61,348 nt of DNA from Basidiobolus ranarum. Its lineage: Eukaryota > Basidiobolomycota > Basidiobolomycetes > Basidiobolales. The position numbers were made by a program, and so were the translations under genes. Below are positions 59,853 to 61,348 of this stretch, piece by piece (within the stretch, counting starts at the first letter, position 1; the number at the start of each line of letters is the position of its first letter). The notes beneath the pieces were generated by a model that worked only from the letters and a program-made list of their open reading frames with translations, searched no databases and was not told where the DNA came from. The stretch spans positions 1 to 61,348 of the forward strand of contig JASJQH010006882.1 of assembly GCA_040143965.1 (NCBI GenBank). Reading direction: 5' to 3'.

Positions 59853-61198
59853 TGCTGGGCTACATGTAGAGTTATCTGTATTGTCTAATTTGACGTTGAC
59901 TATCACCTTTACAGTATATCTCATAGAGCAGGCGAACCTGTGTTGTTAATTTTAGATTAATTTTCCATCATCATTGGTGAATAGAGTGCTCCTGTGTTTT
60001 AATAACTTAATTGGGGTTACGTCGGGTTATAGCGCGTTCTATCACTGATTTGAACATTATTCACCCGTCACCCGTTGTAATTATGAACCTATTTAAGCGT
60101 ATATTAGTGTCTCATTAATAAAGAATATTCGTCCAAAAATTCAGTTGTTTGTAGGCTGCTTTAGTTGTTGTTGGTACACTTATAAGGTAATAGACATGAA
60201 CCACAATTCTTTTTTTGGTGAATTCGCGGTCTAGAAATGGGTTATGAATATGGAAATGTCCAAACGATCCATGGAATTTCTCATTCAGAAGTGAGCTAGC
60301 AGTATGGTTCGTATAAGAACTATTTTGGGAATTTTACAATCAACAGCTATATCAATTTGGGTTAGCCATGGAAAAATCATTCATGACAAATATATATTTT
60401 AACGTATTCTTTTGGGCATTTGTGGGGTATTTCGTAGAGGTTAGAGACAAAATTATAAGCACTCAATGCAAATTCTTATCGATATTGTCAGATATCAATC
60501 CATAGACTATAAGACAATGTTTATCAACTAGTTGCTAATCATTGCTATTTAATCAATTTTAAGCTTATCTTTTAATTGTTTGATTAAGTTTAAGCAGGTA
60601 TTGAGAAATTTCGGTAGTAAACTTAGCTTGTTTCCATGCTATGTAGATTTCGCTACATGAAGAAAGTCGCTTGCAGATATCGGAGTTTAAAGTTGACTTT
60701 GAAATTTGTGTGATAAAGAGGCTAGCTCATTTACAGTTTCAACAGTCCTTGAGGCATATGGTCTGTCCTCCTTTTACATCGCCACTTCTAGATGGAAGCG
60801 TAAAATAGTACCATTGAAAAGCCATTACAATTCCAGAATCAATCTGAAATATTCCTTTGTTTCAGGAATTAGTATTCCCCAATATAGATCAAGTGGTGTG
60901 GATGATTTGGGGGTACTACCAAAATATATCCCTAAAATCTTCTTGAGTAATTGGAAGCTTGAGCCACTGATCACAAGCACGGAGGATGAGGTTCTGGAGG
61001 CTAGGGTCTGGAAGTTAAGTGATGACTAAATCACATTAGAAAGAGTCACTAGTTTCCAGGCTGTCTAACCGTAGTTAAAATATGAAACCTTACGAATTAC
61101 AAGAGTAGTAACAGTGATAATTCAATCACTTTATGAGTATAAATACCTGATTACTTTCTGAATTCCAACTTAGATTCAACTTCCAATCCTAACTTTTA
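59853..61198. other. Intergenic upstream of PCK1
   Basis: 1.35 kb. The open frame 60706-61029 has no ATG and no family signature, so it is not called. A+T-rich. The PCK1 TATA box lies at the right end. Confidence 0.5.
61138..61145 (+). promoter_or_regulatory. TATA box of PCK1
   Basis: TATAAATA about 58 bases before the ATG at 61199. Confidence 0.6.
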
Positions 61199-61348
61199 AT
61201 GCTCAATCAAGAATTCCACTTGGCCCCCGAAGCCGGTATTGACTACAACAAGCCAATCCTTCGAAATCTCTCTGTCGCTCAACTCTATGAGCATGCCCTC
61301 AACTATGAGCCAGGAACTGTCATGTCCTCTACTGGTGCCTTGATCACT
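61199..61348 (+). CDS. PCK1: Phosphoenolpyruvate carboxykinase (ATP), N-terminal part
   Basis: First 50 codons only; the gene runs off the window. ATP-type PEPCK makes phosphoenolpyruvate from oxaloacetate, the committed cytosolic step of gluconeogenesis. The visible protein begins MLNQEFHLAPEAGIDYNKPI and continues LRNLSVAQLYEHALNYEPGT then VMSSTGALIT. L-NLSVA-LYEHAL-YE with SSTGAL is the conserved start of ATP-PEPCKs of yeasts, plants and bacteria, not of the GTP type. A good TATA box lies just upstream. Strong glucose regulation is known for yeast PCK1 but not shown here. Confidence 0.88.
   Translation, partial: MLNQEFHLAPEAGIDYNKPILRNLSVAQLYEHALNYEPGTVMSSTGALIT

Noticed and set aside
60706-61029. 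107-codon frame just before PCK1
   Set aside because: Has no ATG (starts at GTG), no family signature, and ends 170 bases before PCK1.
1-61348. CRISPR, prophage, insertion sequence or rRNA operon
   Set aside because: No spaced direct repeats, transposase, integrase or rRNA signature was seen; the DNA is eukaryotic nuclear.

Overview
The window looks like nuclear DNA of a filamentous fungus outside the Dikarya. The signs are an A+T-rich genome, many introns of about 45-90 bases with GTAAGT-like donors, a WSC-domain wall sensor, a septin, a septation (Cdc7/SepH-type) kinase and an ATP-type PEP carboxykinase. Several genes are rare or absent in yeasts: an EBP-type sterol isomerase, SNAPC4, a KDM3-type JmjC protein, a TALE homeoprotein and an Mlx-like bHLHZip. 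I suspect an early-diverging lineage such as Entomophthoromycotina or Mucoromycota, but cannot name the species. I saw no rRNA, tRNA, transposon or CRISPR array.

Layout. 1-9.3 kb: LysM protein (+), ribulose-phosphate 3-epimerase (-, with a 13-nt micro-exon), TALE homeoprotein (+), intronless phosphoglycerate kinase (-). 10.4-16.8 kb: Mlx-like bHLHZip factor (-), choline/ethanolamine kinase (+) with a perfect CRE palindrome upstream, and an unrecognised low-complexity protein (-). 17.9-24.1 kb: NEDD8-activating UBA3 (-) divergent from mitochondrial ribosomal bL17 (+), then a DCAF11-like WD40 protein (+). 25.0-32.1 kb: WSC sensor (-), divergent from peroxisomal Lon protease (+, ending in SRL), then a secreted plant-type LRR protein (-) built from 72-nt one-repeat exons. 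32.6-41.5 kb: KDM3-like JmjC protein with an N-terminal homeodomain-like segment (-), SNAPC4 (-), proteasome chaperone PSMD9 (+), LTA4H-type M1 aminopeptidase (-). 44.1-52.7 kb: Sfp1-like zinc-finger protein (+), septin (+), and convergent to it a septation-type kinase (-) with the order CH domain, phospho-motif repeats, kinase, C1 domain, polybasic tail, CaaX box. 54.0-61.3 kb: three-RRM protein (-) divergent from EBP sterol isomerase (+), AAAP amino-acid transporter (+), and the first 50 codons of PEP carboxykinase (+), cut by the window end.

Most genes are housekeeping and do not form a cluster. Loose themes are sugar metabolism (RPE, PGK, PCK and an Mlx-like factor), ubiquitin/NEDD8/proteasome (UBA3, DCAF11, PSMD9) and cytokinesis/cell surface (septin, septation kinase, WSC protein, LRR protein). 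The most unusual items are the CH-kinase-C1-CaaX protein with its internal phospho-motif repeats, the LRR gene with near-perfect exon-repeat correspondence, the homeodomain-JmjC combination, and the micro-exons in RPE and DCAF11. Gene models were spliced by eye; CDS coordinates span from start codon to stop codon and include introns.
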